A stretch of 64,000 nt of DNA from NCBI GenBank assembly GCA_963663615.1, contig OY760517.1, positions 3,038,001 to 3,102,000 on the forward strand, read 5' to 3'. The notes beneath the pieces are model-generated. The model was not told the origin of the DNA. It made no database searches and worked only from the letters and a program-made list of their open reading frames with translations. Below are positions 33,516 to 41,529 of this stretch, piece after piece; the stretch's first letter is position 1, and each line of letters begins with the position of its first letter. Made by a program: the position numbers and the translations under genes. The DNA comes from G963663615 sp963663615 (GTDB lineage Bacteria; Bacteroidota; Ignavibacteria; Ignavibacteriales; Melioribacteraceae).

Positions 33516-34673
33516 TTACAGGAAGCTTTCGCCGTAAAGTGCATTATTTACCTTGAAAAATGCAGCTACGGTTTGTGCAACATCCGAATATGTATTTCGT
33601 GTACCCAGATTTCTTCCGTTTTGCCCCTTACGAAACATTAGTAAGGGTACATACTCCCTGCTATGGTCAGTACTTTTAAGCGTTGGATCATTCCCATGAT
33701 CCGAAGTAATAACCATAACATCACTTTCATCCATTGCCTCAATTATTTCCGGTAATCTGTTATCAAATTCTGTTAATGCTTTAGCAAAACCTTCCGGGTC
33801 GTTCCTGTGACCATAATAAACATCAAAGTCAACCAGATTAGTAAACAGGAATGAGTCCTTTGCCTCTTTTAGTTTTGTAATTGTAGTATCAATCCCCTTG
33901 TCGTTTGTTTTGGTAATTATTGATTCTGTTATTCCCGAATAGTTAAACAGATCATTTATTTTACCAATAGCAACGGTAGGAATTCCTTCATTCTTGCAAT
34001 AATCAATAATAGTATCGGAAAATGGTGAAACAGAAAAATCTTTGCGATTGGTTGTACGAGTATAATTACCCGACTCGCCAACAAATGGTCTTGCAATAAC
34101 TCTGCCTACAGAATATTTACCGGTACAAACTTTTTCACGGGTTACACGACAAATTTCATAAAGTTTTTCAAGTGGAATAACATCTTCATGAGCTGCAATC
34201 TGAAATACAGAATCAGCGGAGGTATAGACTATTGGAAAGCCTGTTTCAACATGCTCATCACCAAGTCTGGCAATAACTTCGGTACCTGAAGCAGGTTTAT
34301 TACACAAAACACCTTCAAAACCGTTAAGTTCTTTAAACTTTTCAATCACCTCATCAGGAAATCCATTGGGAAAAACGGGAAAACTTTTTTCTATTCTTAA
34401 TCCGGCAATCTCCCAGTGACCTGTGGTAGAATCTTTACCGGCAGATACTTCCGTCATTTTGCCAAAGGAAGCAAGGGGTTTTTCTTCGGGAGGTACACCA
34501 ACAATTTCGGTAATGTTACCCAAACCAGCTTTTTGTAAATTGGGCAGGTCAAGTCCGCCAACTTTTCGTGAAATGTTACCAAGTGTATTTGTTCCCAAAT
34601 CACCATATTTATCAGCGTCAGGTAATTCACCAACGCCCACACCATCAAGGATAAGAATCAAAAAATTATTCAT
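33516..34673 (-). CDS. deoB: Phosphopentomutase
   Basis: DeoB interconverts ribose or deoxyribose 1-phosphate and 5-phosphate. The 385-residue alkaline-phosphatase-fold protein has the metal-site DGVGVGELPDA (Asp10), the phospho-threonine region KDSTTGHWEIAG, and the metal motifs TSADSVFQIAAHED and ITSDHGNDPT. Length and motifs are standard. It lies between the GAF/GGDEF-like gene (10 bases) and the vertex genes (139 bases), all on the same strand. If the vertex genes belong to a deoxyribose microcompartment, deoB would supply its substrate; this is an inference. Confidence 0.95.
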   Translation of the reverse strand: MNNFLILILDGVGVGELPDADKYGDLGTNTLGNISRKVGGLDLPNLQKAGLGNITEIVGVPPEEKPLASFGKMTEVSAGKDSTTGHWEIAGLRIEKSFPVFPNGFPDEVIEKFKELNGFEGVLCNKPASGTEVIARLGDEHVETGFPIVYTSADSVFQIAAHEDVIPLEKLYEICRVTREKVCTGKYSVGRVIARPFVGESGNYTRTTNRKDFSVSPFSDTIIDYCKNEGIPTVAIGKINDLFNYSGITESIITKTNDKGIDTTITKLKEAKDSFLFTNLVDFDVYYGHRNDPEGFAKALTEFDNRLPEIIEAMDESDVMVITSDHGNDPTLKSTDHSREYVPLLMFRKGQNGRNLGTRNTYSDVAQTVAAFFKVNNALYGESFL

Positions 34674-34683
34674 ACTAACCTTC

Positions 34684-36555
34684 CTAATTTAGGCTTTTAA
34701 CAGTATTGCCACCTTTTTCAATAGCCTTGCCAAGAGCAAGTTGGGCATTCTGAAGAACTTCACCAAGATCAGTTTTCTTGAAAGCGGAAGCCACTCCAAT
34801 TGAAACAGTAAAGGACTTTTGTTTGCTAATAACAGCAAGCTGTTTACGAGCAATGTGAGTTTTTAATTTTTCACCCCAAAGGTGCATATCTTTAGAATTG
34901 GCATTAAAATGATAAACACCAAATACTTTCTCATCAAGTCTGCCGAGAGTAAATGCAGGAGTAATCCTAAGTTGAATTTCTTCAGCAACAGCCATTAACA
35001 CTTTCGGGAACAAACTATCGTCGAATAGCGTACCCTGGTCAAGAAAATCATCAATTCTTACAAGAGCAAGTGCACTTGGCAACTGTGCTTTTTCGGCTTT
35101 GAACATATCGGCTGTAACTTGCTCAAAAAACGAATTGGAATTTAGTGTTCGCGTTTCCGGATCGAGTGCAATTAAACTGTTCATTATTTTCTGAGTTGCA
35201 AACGTATAAAGAAAAAAGGATATTATTTTGGTTGAGCTACGCATAAAGCTAACATCGCCATTGGTATAAAAATTCTTTTTCCTCTTTTCAAAACAAAGCA
35301 CTCCGTAATTCTGTTCCTCATATACCAAAGGTATAGCAAGAAAAGAGCCATCATAACTAATATCTTCCGAAGCCGAGAAGCGTTTAAATTTCTTGGATTT
35401 AACATCATCAATTTTTACTGGCAAGCCAGTCATAATAGCTTTACCCGTAAAGGTATTTTCCAGGTCTATTTCCAAATTTTCGCCAACATATTTATAGTCC
35501 TCGCGAAGTATTACCCTGGTAGTATTGAATGATTGTTTTTCCGGATTAAATCTTATAAAAACAAAAGCATCCCAATCAAGTATTTTATCAGCAATGCCTT
35601 CAACCATTTCAACAAGGTCTTTATCACCCTGATATTTTTTCTCTGTAGCAAATATGCTTGTAATGGCACTAAGACGTTTTTCGGCAAGAGAATCGGAGAA
35701 GCGTTTATCGAAAACGGTAATAAGCATTGATATTACACGTACAATGCGACCTAATGCATAAACCGTATCAAGACTAAAAGCATTTTTATTTTTTGAATCG
35801 AGTGCTATAACTCCTGCTAAAGTTTTGCCATAAAACACCGGTACACCTAAAAATGAGTTTATTTCCTGCGGTTTAACATAATAAGGTAAATTATCTAATT
35901 CCGAAACCGGATTAAACTCATGAATAAATAAAGGTTCGCCACCTTTAACAATTTTGCTTATGTGGTCATCATCCAAAATAAATGGTTTTAGTGCTACATC
36001 CCTGGTTTCGGATATATAGTTTTCCGGAGTAAACTCCTTACCACCTTCATCATACCACATAAATAGCACAGTATAAGCGTCGAAAGAACTTTTAATTATC
36101 TGCAAAAACTTTTCAAGAATAAACTCAAACTTTTTATTATCGTTTATATTGGAAGGAATTTTCTCATTGGCAATCTTTGTATAATTCTTTTTAAGTTCAG
36201 GATCGATAATCAATTTTTCAGGTTCATATTTCCCTGTTCCTACAATCTCTTCCGAACCAGCAATTTTAATATCCTTGTTCTGAGATATAATTTCCCATGA
36301 AGAATCAACATCATCACCGGAATATTCTCCCGGCTCGGATGAGTAATCTTCATCTTCATTGCCATACTCGAATTTTTCTCGGAATATATCGGAACGAGAA
36401 TCCCTGAGAAAGATAATTACACCAACATAAATTACACCCAGTATAGCAGTTATTATTCGAAGTATAAAATTTTCCGTCAGGAATGGAATAACTGTTAAAA
36501 TGGGGATAACCGAAAATATTAATATTCGTTTTTTATATCTATTGCTTAATCCCAT
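34684..36555 (-). CDS. Membrane-anchored GAF regulator with degenerate GGDEF-like domain
   Basis: The 623-residue protein has two N-terminal membrane segments (about 10-27 and 32-50), an acidic linker, and two GAF-like domains (about 145-290 and 300-450). The last 160 residues resemble a diguanylate cyclase fold (LALVRIDDFLDQGTLFDDS to FTVSIGVASAFKKTD and NAQLALGKAIEKGGN), but the GGDEF signature position reads GRLDEKVFGVY, so cyclase activity is doubtful. It may act as a sensor through protein contacts or nucleotide binding. It lies between engB and deoB. Confidence 0.78.
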   Translation of the reverse strand: MGLSNRYKKRILIFSVIPILTVIPFLTENFILRIITAILGVIYVGVIIFLRDSRSDIFREKFEYGNEDEDYSSEPGEYSGDDVDSSWEIISQNKDIKIAGSEEIVGTGKYEPEKLIIDPELKKNYTKIANEKIPSNINDNKKFEFILEKFLQIIKSSFDAYTVLFMWYDEGGKEFTPENYISETRDVALKPFILDDDHISKIVKGGEPLFIHEFNPVSELDNLPYYVKPQEINSFLGVPVFYGKTLAGVIALDSKNKNAFSLDTVYALGRIVRVISMLITVFDKRFSDSLAEKRLSAITSIFATEKKYQGDKDLVEMVEGIADKILDWDAFVFIRFNPEKQSFNTTRVILREDYKYVGENLEIDLENTFTGKAIMTGLPVKIDDVKSKKFKRFSASEDISYDGSFLAIPLVYEEQNYGVLCFEKRKKNFYTNGDVSFMRSSTKIISFFLYTFATQKIMNSLIALDPETRTLNSNSFFEQVTADMFKAEKAQLPSALALVRIDDFLDQGTLFDDSLFPKVLMAVAEEIQLRITPAFTLGRLDEKVFGVYHFNANSKDMHLWGEKLKTHIARKQLAVISKQKSFTVSIGVASAFKKTDLGEVLQNAQLALGKAIEKGGNTVKSLN

Positions 36556-36641
36556 AGCTCTTTTTTTCGCACTTATTCAACTTTAAGATTAAAATATAAT
36601 TAAAAATATCAAATTATATTGACAAAAAGTATATGCTTATA

Positions 36642-37220
36642 CTAAAATAGTGAATTTAATCGCTTAATCATTTCCTTTTTACCTGTACCTTTAACAGAAG
36701 AATAGCTAATTACATTATCATCAGGTGAGGCTTCGGGGAAATATTCGGTAAGACGGGTAACAGCATCAGCCTGCTGTTTTTTACCAAGTTTATCAACTTT
36801 GGTTAAAATAAAATTGTATGGTAAACCAATGTCATTCAAAAAATCATTTAATCCGGTATCGAGTGGGGTGGGTGGAATGCGACTATCAATAAGATGTAGC
36901 ACAAGTTGAATTTTACTATTTGCGATCAGATAACGCTCAATAAGTTTCTGCCAGCCCTCGCGTTCCTTTTTGGATACTTTGGCATAACCAAAACCGGGAA
37001 GGTCAACTAAATAAAAACGCTGGTCAACCCTGTAATAGTTTATACCTCTGGTTTTACCAGGGCTACTACTTGTTTGAGCCAATTTTTTTCTGTTAAAAAG
37101 GGAATTAATAAATGATGATTTACCTACATTACTTCTACCACAAAGTACAATTTCTGGCATCTCATCATCAGGTATCTGCTCAAGCTTAAAAACAGATTTT
37201 ACGAATACAATATCTTTCAT
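36642..37220 (-). CDS. engB: Ribosome biogenesis GTPase EngB/YsxC
   Basis: EngB is a small essential GTPase needed for late assembly of the large ribosomal subunit. The 192 residues hold G1 GRSNVGKSS (about 27-35), a G2 threonine in SPGKTRGIN, G3 DLPGFGYAKV and G4 LTKVDK. The length is typical. It lies just downstream of the rplQ terminator, on the same strand as the ribosomal block, which fits its role. The leader has TATATTTC, a near match to the -7 consensus. Confidence 0.95.
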   Translation of the reverse strand: MKDIVFVKSVFKLEQIPDDEMPEIVLCGRSNVGKSSFINSLFNRKKLAQTSSSPGKTRGINYYRVDQRFYLVDLPGFGYAKVSKKEREGWQKLIERYLIANSKIQLVLHLIDSRIPPTPLDTGLNDFLNDIGLPYNFILTKVDKLGKKQQADAVTRLTEYFPEASPDDNVISYSSVKGTGKKEMIKRLNSLF

Positions 37221-37280
37221 ACAACCAACAATCAGGATTAATTTTATTTAAATAACATACGAAATATAGCCGATTTAAAA

Positions 37281-37314
37281 TAAAAAAAAGAGTAGCCGAA
37301 AATCGACTACTCTT
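37281..37314 (-). terminator. Terminator of the ribosomal protein block
   Basis: AAGAGTAGCCGA and TCGACTACTCTT form a 12-bp stem with one mismatch. On the minus strand it is followed by eight T residues and lies 25 bases after the rplQ stop. Confidence 0.92.
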
Positions 37315-37338
37315 AATAACCGGAAAACATTTTATATA

Positions 37339-37902
37339 TTATTTATCTTCCTTTTTTTCTTCTTCAGCTTTAGCTTCGTCTTCAGTTTTAACTTCAGCAT
37401 CATCAGCTTTAGCTTCGTCTTTTACTTCTTCGGTTTCTTCAACTTCAACGGCATCAACAACTTCTGCATTTTCAACAGTTTCAGCCGGAGTTTCTTCAAC
37501 AACAGCTTCTTCAACTTTTTCAGCTTTCTGATCACCATCAGCAAGATTATAATCAACAAGTTCAAGAATCGCCATTTCAGCAGCATCACCAGGTCTGTGA
37601 CCAAGTTTTACTACTCGGCAATAACCACCTGGACGATCACCAACTTTTCCAACAATTTCATCAAAAAGTATATGTAATACTTCTCTTTCATGTATATGTC
37701 TGGCAACGTATCTTCTGGCAGCTACATTATCAGCTTTAGCTTTAGTGATAAGTCTTTCCACCATTCGTTTAGCTTCTTTAGCTTTTGCAACCGTAGTTTT
37801 TATTTTTTTATAACGGAATAATGCAGTAGCCAATGCTCTAAGCGTAGCTAATCTGTGGCTTGTTGATCTTCCTAACTTTCTACCTTTAATTCTGTGTCTC
37901 AT
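37339..37902 (-). CDS. rplQ: Large-subunit ribosomal protein bL17 with acidic tail
   Basis: Residues 1-119 are a normal L17 (MRHRIKGRKLGRSTSHRLAT, RVVKLGHRPGDAAEMAILEL). Residues 120-187 are an extra tail of Glu, Ala, Val, Lys and Asp (for example EEAVVEETPAETVENAEVV and ending EEEKKEDK), likely disordered. Bacterial L17 usually ends around 118-130 residues. The tail is unusual because most ribosomal extensions are basic. It is the last gene of the alpha section, 19 bases after rpoA. Confidence 0.96.
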   Translation of the reverse strand: MRHRIKGRKLGRSTSHRLATLRALATALFRYKKIKTTVAKAKEAKRMVERLITKAKADNVAARRYVARHIHEREVLHILFDEIVGKVGDRPGGYCRVVKLGHRPGDAAEMAILELVDYNLADGDQKAEKVEEAVVEETPAETVENAEVVDAVEVEETEEVKDEAKADDAEVKTEDEAKAEEEKKEDK

Positions 37903-37921
37903 TCTGCTACCTTAAACCAAT

Positions 37922-38917
37922 TTAATTATTATCAGGTTTATCTTTAATATATTTATCAACATCCATTCCGAACTCAAGTCCGTAATTTTCAACAATCTCA
38001 ACCAATTCAGCCAGAGATTTACGACCAAAGTTTCTGAAACGAAGCATTTCACTTTCGTCTCTTCTCACAAGGTCAGCTAATATTTTTATATTTGCGGCTT
38101 TAAGACAGTTGTGTGAACGAACGCTAAGTTCAAGATCATCAACATTAGTAATAAGAATGTTTTTAATTCTTTCAGATTCAGCATCTTTTTCACTTTCAAC
38201 TTTATCTTCTTCCTGTTCAACTTCGAAGTTAATGAACAGATTTATATGATCTTTAAGAACTTTACCAGCACCTGAAAGTGCTTCTTCAGGAGTAATAGAG
38301 CCATCAGTTAGCACACTAAGAGAAAGCTTCTCGAAATCATTTTTTTCGCCAATACGTACATTTTCTATATTATAATGAACATTCTTGATCGGTGTAAAAA
38401 TTGAGTCAATAGGTATAAGACCTATTGTCTGATCAGATATTTTTTGTTCAGTAGAAGGGACATAACCTTTACCAATACCAAAACGGAGTTCCATCGTAAT
38501 GTTGGCATCTGCATTTAATGTTGCAATGTGAACATCAGGTGTTAAAATTTCTATATCCGGACAACTTTTCTGTAAATCTTCAGCTCTGAAATCATGCGGA
38601 CCGGTTAAGGAAATTTCCATTCTGGTGGCTTTTTTATTAACCAATCTCATTCTAACTTTTTTCAGATTAAGAATAATCTGCGTCACATCTTCCACAACGC
38701 CAGGAACAGCTGAAAATTCGTGTAGAATACCGTCAATTTTAATTGCAGTTATAGCAGCGCCGGTTAAAGAAGATAATAATACCCTTCTAAATGAATTTCC
38801 CAGAGTTACACCAAAACCTCTTTCAAGCGGTTGAACTACGAACTTTCCGAACGTATCGGAGGCTGATGCTTCTTCCAGTACTACACCATCTGGTAATTTC
38901 AAAAAAGGATAGCTCAT
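37922..38917 (-). CDS. rpoA: RNA polymerase alpha subunit
   Basis: RpoA nucleates polymerase assembly and its C-terminal domain contacts promoter DNA and activators. The 331 residues include the dimerisation domain (LERGFGVTLGNSFRRVLLSS at about 33-52), an acidic linker near residue 235-255 and the C-terminal helix-hairpin-helix domain (VDDLELSVRSHNCLKAANI, FGRKSLAELVE). Length is normal. It lies 26 bases after rpsD. Confidence 0.97.
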   Translation of the reverse strand: MSYPFLKLPDGVVLEEASASDTFGKFVVQPLERGFGVTLGNSFRRVLLSSLTGAAITAIKIDGILHEFSAVPGVVEDVTQIILNLKKVRMRLVNKKATRMEISLTGPHDFRAEDLQKSCPDIEILTPDVHIATLNADANITMELRFGIGKGYVPSTEQKISDQTIGLIPIDSIFTPIKNVHYNIENVRIGEKNDFEKLSLSVLTDGSITPEEALSGAGKVLKDHINLFINFEVEQEEDKVESEKDAESERIKNILITNVDDLELSVRSHNCLKAANIKILADLVRRDESEMLRFRNFGRKSLAELVEIVENYGLEFGMDVDKYIKDKPDNN

Positions 38918-38943
38918 TTAGAATCCTCGCTATTAAAAAATTA

Positions 38944-39570
38944 TTATTTAGAATACAACTCAACAATTAGCTGTTCGTTAGCTCTTAGAGGTACATCTTC
39001 CCTGTTAGGAAGTTCTACAAAAGTACCTGAAAGTGAAGCTTTTTCCAGTGAAAGCCAATTGTAAAGATTATCTTTAGTTCTTCTTAAAGAATTATGTATG
39101 GTATCAAGTTTTTTACTTGATTCACTTACACTAATTACATCACCAGGTGAAAGTATATAAGAAGGTATATTAACCGTCTCACCATTCACATTAAAATGAC
39201 GATGTAAAACCAACTGACGTGCTGCTTTTCTTGATGGAGCAAAACCCATGCGGAAAACCACGTTATCAAAGCGTCTTTCAAGAAGTTTTACAAGGTTTTC
39301 GCCAGTAACACCTTTCTGACGGTTAGCTTTTTCAAAGTAAGTTCTGAACTGACTTTCAAGAACACCATAAATTCTTTTAACTTTCTGTTTTTCACGTAAC
39401 TGAACACCATATTCTGAATACTTGGTTCTTCTGCCTACACCGTGTTCCCCCGGAGGGTAATTTTTATTTTCAAGCGGACAAGCATCTGAAGTACATTTAG
39501 AACCTTTCAGAAACAATTTTTCTTTTTCACGTCTGCACAATTTACAACTTGGGCCAGTATATCTTGCCAT
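38944..39570 (-). CDS. rpsD: Small-subunit ribosomal protein uS4, zinc-binding form
   Basis: uS4 starts 16S rRNA folding. The 208 residues carry an N-terminal zinc set C9, C12, C26 and C31 (CKLCRREKEK and KCTSDACP), the primary-binding region and an S4 domain (RRFDNVVFRMGFAPSRKAAR). This is the Cys-containing (C+) paralogue form. It lies 18 bases after rpsK in the alpha section. Confidence 0.97.
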   Translation of the reverse strand: MARYTGPSCKLCRREKEKLFLKGSKCTSDACPLENKNYPPGEHGVGRRTKYSEYGVQLREKQKVKRIYGVLESQFRTYFEKANRQKGVTGENLVKLLERRFDNVVFRMGFAPSRKAARQLVLHRHFNVNGETVNIPSYILSPGDVISVSESSKKLDTIHNSLRRTKDNLYNWLSLEKASLSGTFVELPNREDVPLRANEQLIVELYSK

Positions 39571-39588
39571 TCTGCTAAATCTCCCTAA

Positions 39589-39975
39589 TTAAACTCTTCT
39601 GCGTTTCGGTGGTCTGCAACCATTATGTGGTATAGGAGTAATATCTTTTATTGACATTACCTGTAAACCAGCTGTAGATAAAGCTCTAATAGCTGCTTCA
39701 CGACCAGAACCAGGTCCTTTTACAAATACATCAACTTTTCTCAAACCAAGATCATGTGCTTCCTTAGCAGCCGATTCGGCAGTAACCTGTGACGCATAAG
39801 GTGTATTTTTTCTTGATCCTTTAAATCCGTTTTTACCGGCAGATGACCACGAAATAGTATTACCGTAAACATCGGTAATTGTACAAATTATATTGTTAAA
39901 AGAGGCTTTAATATGTGCCACTCCAACTGCGTCAACATGTACTTTTTTCTTAGTCTTTTGTCTAACTTTTGCCAA
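39589..39975 (-). CDS. rpsK: Small-subunit ribosomal protein uS11
   Basis: uS11 shapes the platform near the Shine-Dalgarno/E-site mRNA path. The 128 residues match the family, with ASFNNIICTITDVYGNTISW, GPGSGREAAIRAL and the conserved end ITPIPHNGCRPPKRRRV. The N-terminus is slightly basic and extended. It follows rpsM after 25 bases. Confidence 0.97.
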   Translation of the reverse strand: MAKVRQKTKKKVHVDAVGVAHIKASFNNIICTITDVYGNTISWSSAGKNGFKGSRKNTPYASQVTAESAAKEAHDLGLRKVDVFVKGPGSGREAAIRALSTAGLQVMSIKDITPIPHNGCRPPKRRRV

Positions 39976-40000
39976 TTCTTCAACTCCTGATTATAATCAA

Positions 40001-40384
40001 TTATTTCTTACCTGGTGCTTTTTTCTTGCCTGCAACAGTTCTCTTTCTACCTTTACGGGTACGAGAATTTGTTCTGGTTCTCTGACCATGTGCAGGAAGA
40101 CCACGTCTGTGTCTTAAACCACGATAACATCCAATATCCATAAGGCGTTTAATGTTCTGTTGAACTTCACTGCGTAAAGCACCTTCAACTTTGAACTCTG
40201 CTGTCATTATAGATCTAATCTTTGCAACTTCTTCTTCGCTTAAGTCAGCAATTTTAGTTTCAGGGTCAATACCTGCCTGGTTCAGAATAACAGTTGCACT
40301 ATGCTGACCAATTCCATAAATATATGTTAACCCTATATAAGCTTTCTTGTTTTTTGGTAAATCGATACCTGCTATACGAGCCAA
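40001..40384 (-). CDS. rpsM: Small-subunit ribosomal protein uS13
   Basis: uS13 sits in the head and makes bridges to the large subunit and contacts P-site tRNA. The 127 residues show MARIAGIDLPKNKKAYIGLT, YIYGIG and the C-terminal GLRHRRGLPAHGQRTRTNSR followed by a basic tail. The tail after RTRKGRKRTVAGKKK is typical. It follows rpmJ after 23 bases. Confidence 0.97.
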   Translation of the reverse strand: MARIAGIDLPKNKKAYIGLTYIYGIGQHSATVILNQAGIDPETKIADLSEEEVAKIRSIMTAEFKVEGALRSEVQQNIKRLMDIGCYRGLRHRRGLPAHGQRTRTNSRTRKGRKRTVAGKKKAPGKK

Positions 40385-40407
40385 ATCATATCCTCCTACG
40401 TTTCAGA

Positions 40408-40521
40408 TTAACCTTGACGCTGTTTGTGTTTTGGATTTTTACAAATAACCCTAACTACGCCTTTTCTCTTAATTACTTTGCAATGTTCGCAAATTTTCTT
40501 TACCGATGCACGAACTTTCAT
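40408..40521 (-). CDS. rpmJ: Large-subunit ribosomal protein bL36
   Basis: A 37-residue frame between infA and rpsM: MKVRASVKKICEHCKVIKRK to ICKNPKHKQRQG. The zinc ligands C11, C14, C27 and H32 are all present (C+ form). GGAG precedes the ATG by about seven bases. Order infA-rpmJ-rpsM is the standard one. Confidence 0.95.
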   Translation of the reverse strand: MKVRASVKKICEHCKVIKRKGVVRVICKNPKHKQRQG

Positions 40522-40535
40522 AATATCAAACTCCG

Positions 40536-40754
40536 TTATTTATAACGATACGTTATTCTACCTTTGTTCAAATCGTAAGGCGATAATTCTATCGCTACCT
40601 TATCACCTACTAATATTTTAATAAAATGCATGCGCATCTTTCCAGATATATGCGCCAGTATTTCATGTCCATTATCAAGCTTAACTTTAAAGTTAGCATT
40701 TGGTAATGTCTCTGTAACTACTCCGTCAACTTTTATTGGTCCTTGTTTTGCCAT
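40536..40754 (-). CDS. infA: Translation initiation factor IF-1
   Basis: IF-1 blocks the ribosomal A site during initiation. The 72-residue OB-fold protein reads MAKQGPIKVDGVVTETLPNA, FKVKLDNGHEILAHISGKMR and KGRITYRYK, all standard. Its ATG lies one base after the map stop codon, so it is translationally coupled to map. Confidence 0.96.
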   Translation of the reverse strand: MAKQGPIKVDGVVTETLPNANFKVKLDNGHEILAHISGKMRMHFIKILVGDKVAIELSPYDLNKGRITYRYK

Positions 40755-40755
40755 A

Positions 40756-41517
40756 TCAACAAATACTCAGTATTTCTGCTTTTCCATCTATTATTGCTAT
40801 TGTGTGTTCAAAATGAGCAGAAGGTAATCTGTCGGCTGCATAAACTGTCCAATTATCAGGTGCTACCTTAACGTGACGTTTACCCATGTTAACCATTGGT
40901 TCAATTGCAATTGTCATTCCGTTTTTTATAAAAGGACCTGTGCCTTTCTTTCCGTAATTACTTATCTGTGGATCTTCGTGAAGTTTTTTACCTACACCAT
41001 GACCACACAGTTCTCTTACAATTGAGTAACCATTGTTTTCAACATGTTTCTGAACAGCATTACTAATATCACCAATTCTGTTTTTTACTACAGCCTGTTC
41101 AATGGCTTTGTATAAACTTTCCTCAGTGATCTTCATCAGATGTTTTCTGTCTTCCGAAATATCTCCAACGGCTATGGTTATGGCAGCATCTCCATAATAA
41201 CCTTTTTTGATTACTCCGCAATCAACAGAAATTATTTCACCTTCCTTAAGAACTCTGTTTCCCGGTATTCCATGAACTACTTCTTCTTCAACCGAAGTAC
41301 ACAAGGTACCAGGAAAATCGAAAGAGCCCGATTGTGAATAACCTTTGAATGCCGGAACTCCATCGTTGCTTCGGATATAATCCTCTGCTATTTTGTCTAG
41401 TTCGAGTGTTGTTACACCCGGTTTTGTAAAATTTTTTACTAACTGAAGTGTTTCAGCTACAATTTTATTACTTTCGCGAATAAAATCAATTTCTTTTTTT
41501 GATTTAATTAAAATCAC
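40756..41517 (-). CDS. map: Methionine aminopeptidase type I
   Basis: This enzyme removes the initiator methionine from new proteins. The 253 residues hold the metal ligands in SVDCGVIKKGYYGDAA (two Asp), the His in GHGVGKKLHEDP, and the Glu residues in AIEPMVNMG and SAHFEHTIAI. No N-terminal SH3-like extension, so type Ia. The start is a GTG at 41517. It lies between secY and infA as in many bacteria. Confidence 0.96.
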   Translation of the reverse strand: MILIKSKKEIDFIRESNKIVAETLQLVKNFTKPGVTTLELDKIAEDYIRSNDGVPAFKGYSQSGSFDFPGTLCTSVEEEVVHGIPGNRVLKEGEIISVDCGVIKKGYYGDAAITIAVGDISEDRKHLMKITEESLYKAIEQAVVKNRIGDISNAVQKHVENNGYSIVRELCGHGVGKKLHEDPQISNYGKKGTGPFIKNGMTIAIEPMVNMGKRHVKVAPDNWTVYAADRLPSAHFEHTIAIIDGKAEILSIC

Positions 41518-41529
41518 GTCAGCTACTTC

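Noticed and set aside
37422..37604. 60-residue Leu/Lys-rich minus frame inside rplQ
   Set aside because: It is the shifted frame of the repetitive acidic tail of L17 and has no independent signals.
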